From: Myxococcales bacterium
GTDB taxonomy: Bacteria > Myxococcota > Polyangia > Fen-1088
Assembly (NCBI GenBank): GCA_003159055.1
Contig: PMLH01000540.1
Span: forward strand, 298-5,653
Direction of reading: 5' to 3'
DNA length: 5,356 nucleotides
The notes below the pieces were generated by a model. It saw only the letters and a list, made by a program, of their open reading frames with translations, was not told the DNA's origin and searched no databases. Both the position numbers and the translations under genes were made by a program. Positions 5,033-5,356 of the stretch are shown piece after piece (position 1 is the stretch's first letter; each line of letters opens with the position of its first letter).

Positions 5033-5356
5033 TCATTCAAACCTCAAGGCATCAATGGGATCCAGACGTGCGGCTTTCATCGCCGGGTACAGACCAAACA
5101 CCACGCCCACCAAGCCCGAGAACGAAACCGCGATCACGATGATGTCGATGCGAACCAGGACGGGCCAGCCGAAATGGCTGGCCAACCGATTAGCGCCTAG
5201 CAGCCCCAACGACACGCCGATAACGCCGCCAAAGAACGAAAGCGTGAGTGCCTCGACCAGGAACTGGGCCAGCACGTCGCGCGGCCGAGCGCCGACCGCC
5301 ATGCGGATGCCAATCTCGCGCGTTCGCTCTGTCACGCTGACCAGCATGATGTTCAT
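5033..5356 (-). CDS. MacB/FtsX-type ABC transporter permease, C-terminal end
   Basis: The 107 visible residues run to the right edge of the window, so the N-terminal part is missing; the Met at 5356-5354 is most likely internal. The segment begins with the hallmark MNIMLVSVTERTREIGIRMA, followed by VGARPRDVLAQFLVEA, which is the cytoplasmic loop after the second-to-last-but-one membrane helix of MacB/LolC/FtsX-type permeases. Two membrane segments follow, about residues 36-55 (TLSFFGGVIGVSLGLL) and 70-92 (IIVIAVSFSGLVGVVFGLYP). The conserved ending AMKAARLDPIDALRFE completes the family signature. These mechanotransmitter permeases work with a MacB-type ATPase (fused or separate) and a periplasmic adaptor such as MacA. 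The TolC-like gene 7 nt downstream supplies the outer-membrane duct. Whether the ATPase is fused, as in true MacB, cannot be seen. It could also belong to a lipoprotein-release or antimicrobial-peptide exporter relative. Confidence 0.9.
   Translation of the reverse strand: MNIMLVSVTERTREIGIRMAVGARPRDVLAQFLVEALTLSFFGGVIGVSLGLLGANRLASHFGWPVLVRIDIIVIAVSFSGLVGVVFGLYPAMKAARLDPIDALRFE

Overview
The window is a GC-rich bacterial chromosomal segment. The combination of genes suggests a Gram-negative, probably soil- or sediment-type proteobacterium or relative: a TolC-type outer-membrane channel with a Sec signal peptide, a MacB-type permease, GTG starts, and an Hpt-receiver protein of a kind I associate with deltaproteobacteria/Myxococcota. 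No marker gene allows a firm taxonomic call. No rRNA, tRNA, CRISPR array or insertion sequence is visible. There is no gene-free stretch longer than 300 bases.

Layout on the + strand. (1) Positions 1-1060 hold the 3' part of an arylsulfate sulfotransferase (AssT-like) gene whose start lies outside the window. (2) After a 131-nt gap, which holds a small hairpin and a repeat-rich control region, comes a type II toxin-antitoxin pair: a Phd/YefM-type antitoxin (1192-1437) and a VapC-like PIN-domain toxin (1434-1823), overlapping by ATGA. (3) A 121-nt gap leads to a possible 35-codon ORF (1945-2052). Its TAG stop shares one base with the GTG start of an Hpt-(unassigned middle region)-REC signalling protein (2052-3239). 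Four bases further on is a stand-alone Hpt protein (3244-3657).

On the - strand, converging on the Hpt gene with only 12 nt between stop codons, is a TolC-family outer-membrane protein (3670-5025). Upstream of it in the same operon is the C-terminal end of a MacB/FtsX-type ABC permease (5033 to beyond 5356). These two are probably the inner- and outer-membrane parts of a tripartite efflux or export pump, whose adaptor and ATPase would lie outside the window.

Functionally there are four unrelated blocks: sulfate-ester metabolism, a toxin-antitoxin module, a kinase-less phosphorelay cassette and an efflux operon. The most interesting block is the phosphorelay cassette. It has two histidine phosphotransfer sites (H55 of the hybrid and H71 of the small protein), one receiver aspartate (D318) and no kinase domain in view, plus an unassigned region of roughly 110 residues between Hpt and REC. 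I see no convincing evidence of a wholly new system. The middle domain, the His-for-Lys change beside the second phospho-histidine and the coupled small ORF are the points most worth checking.
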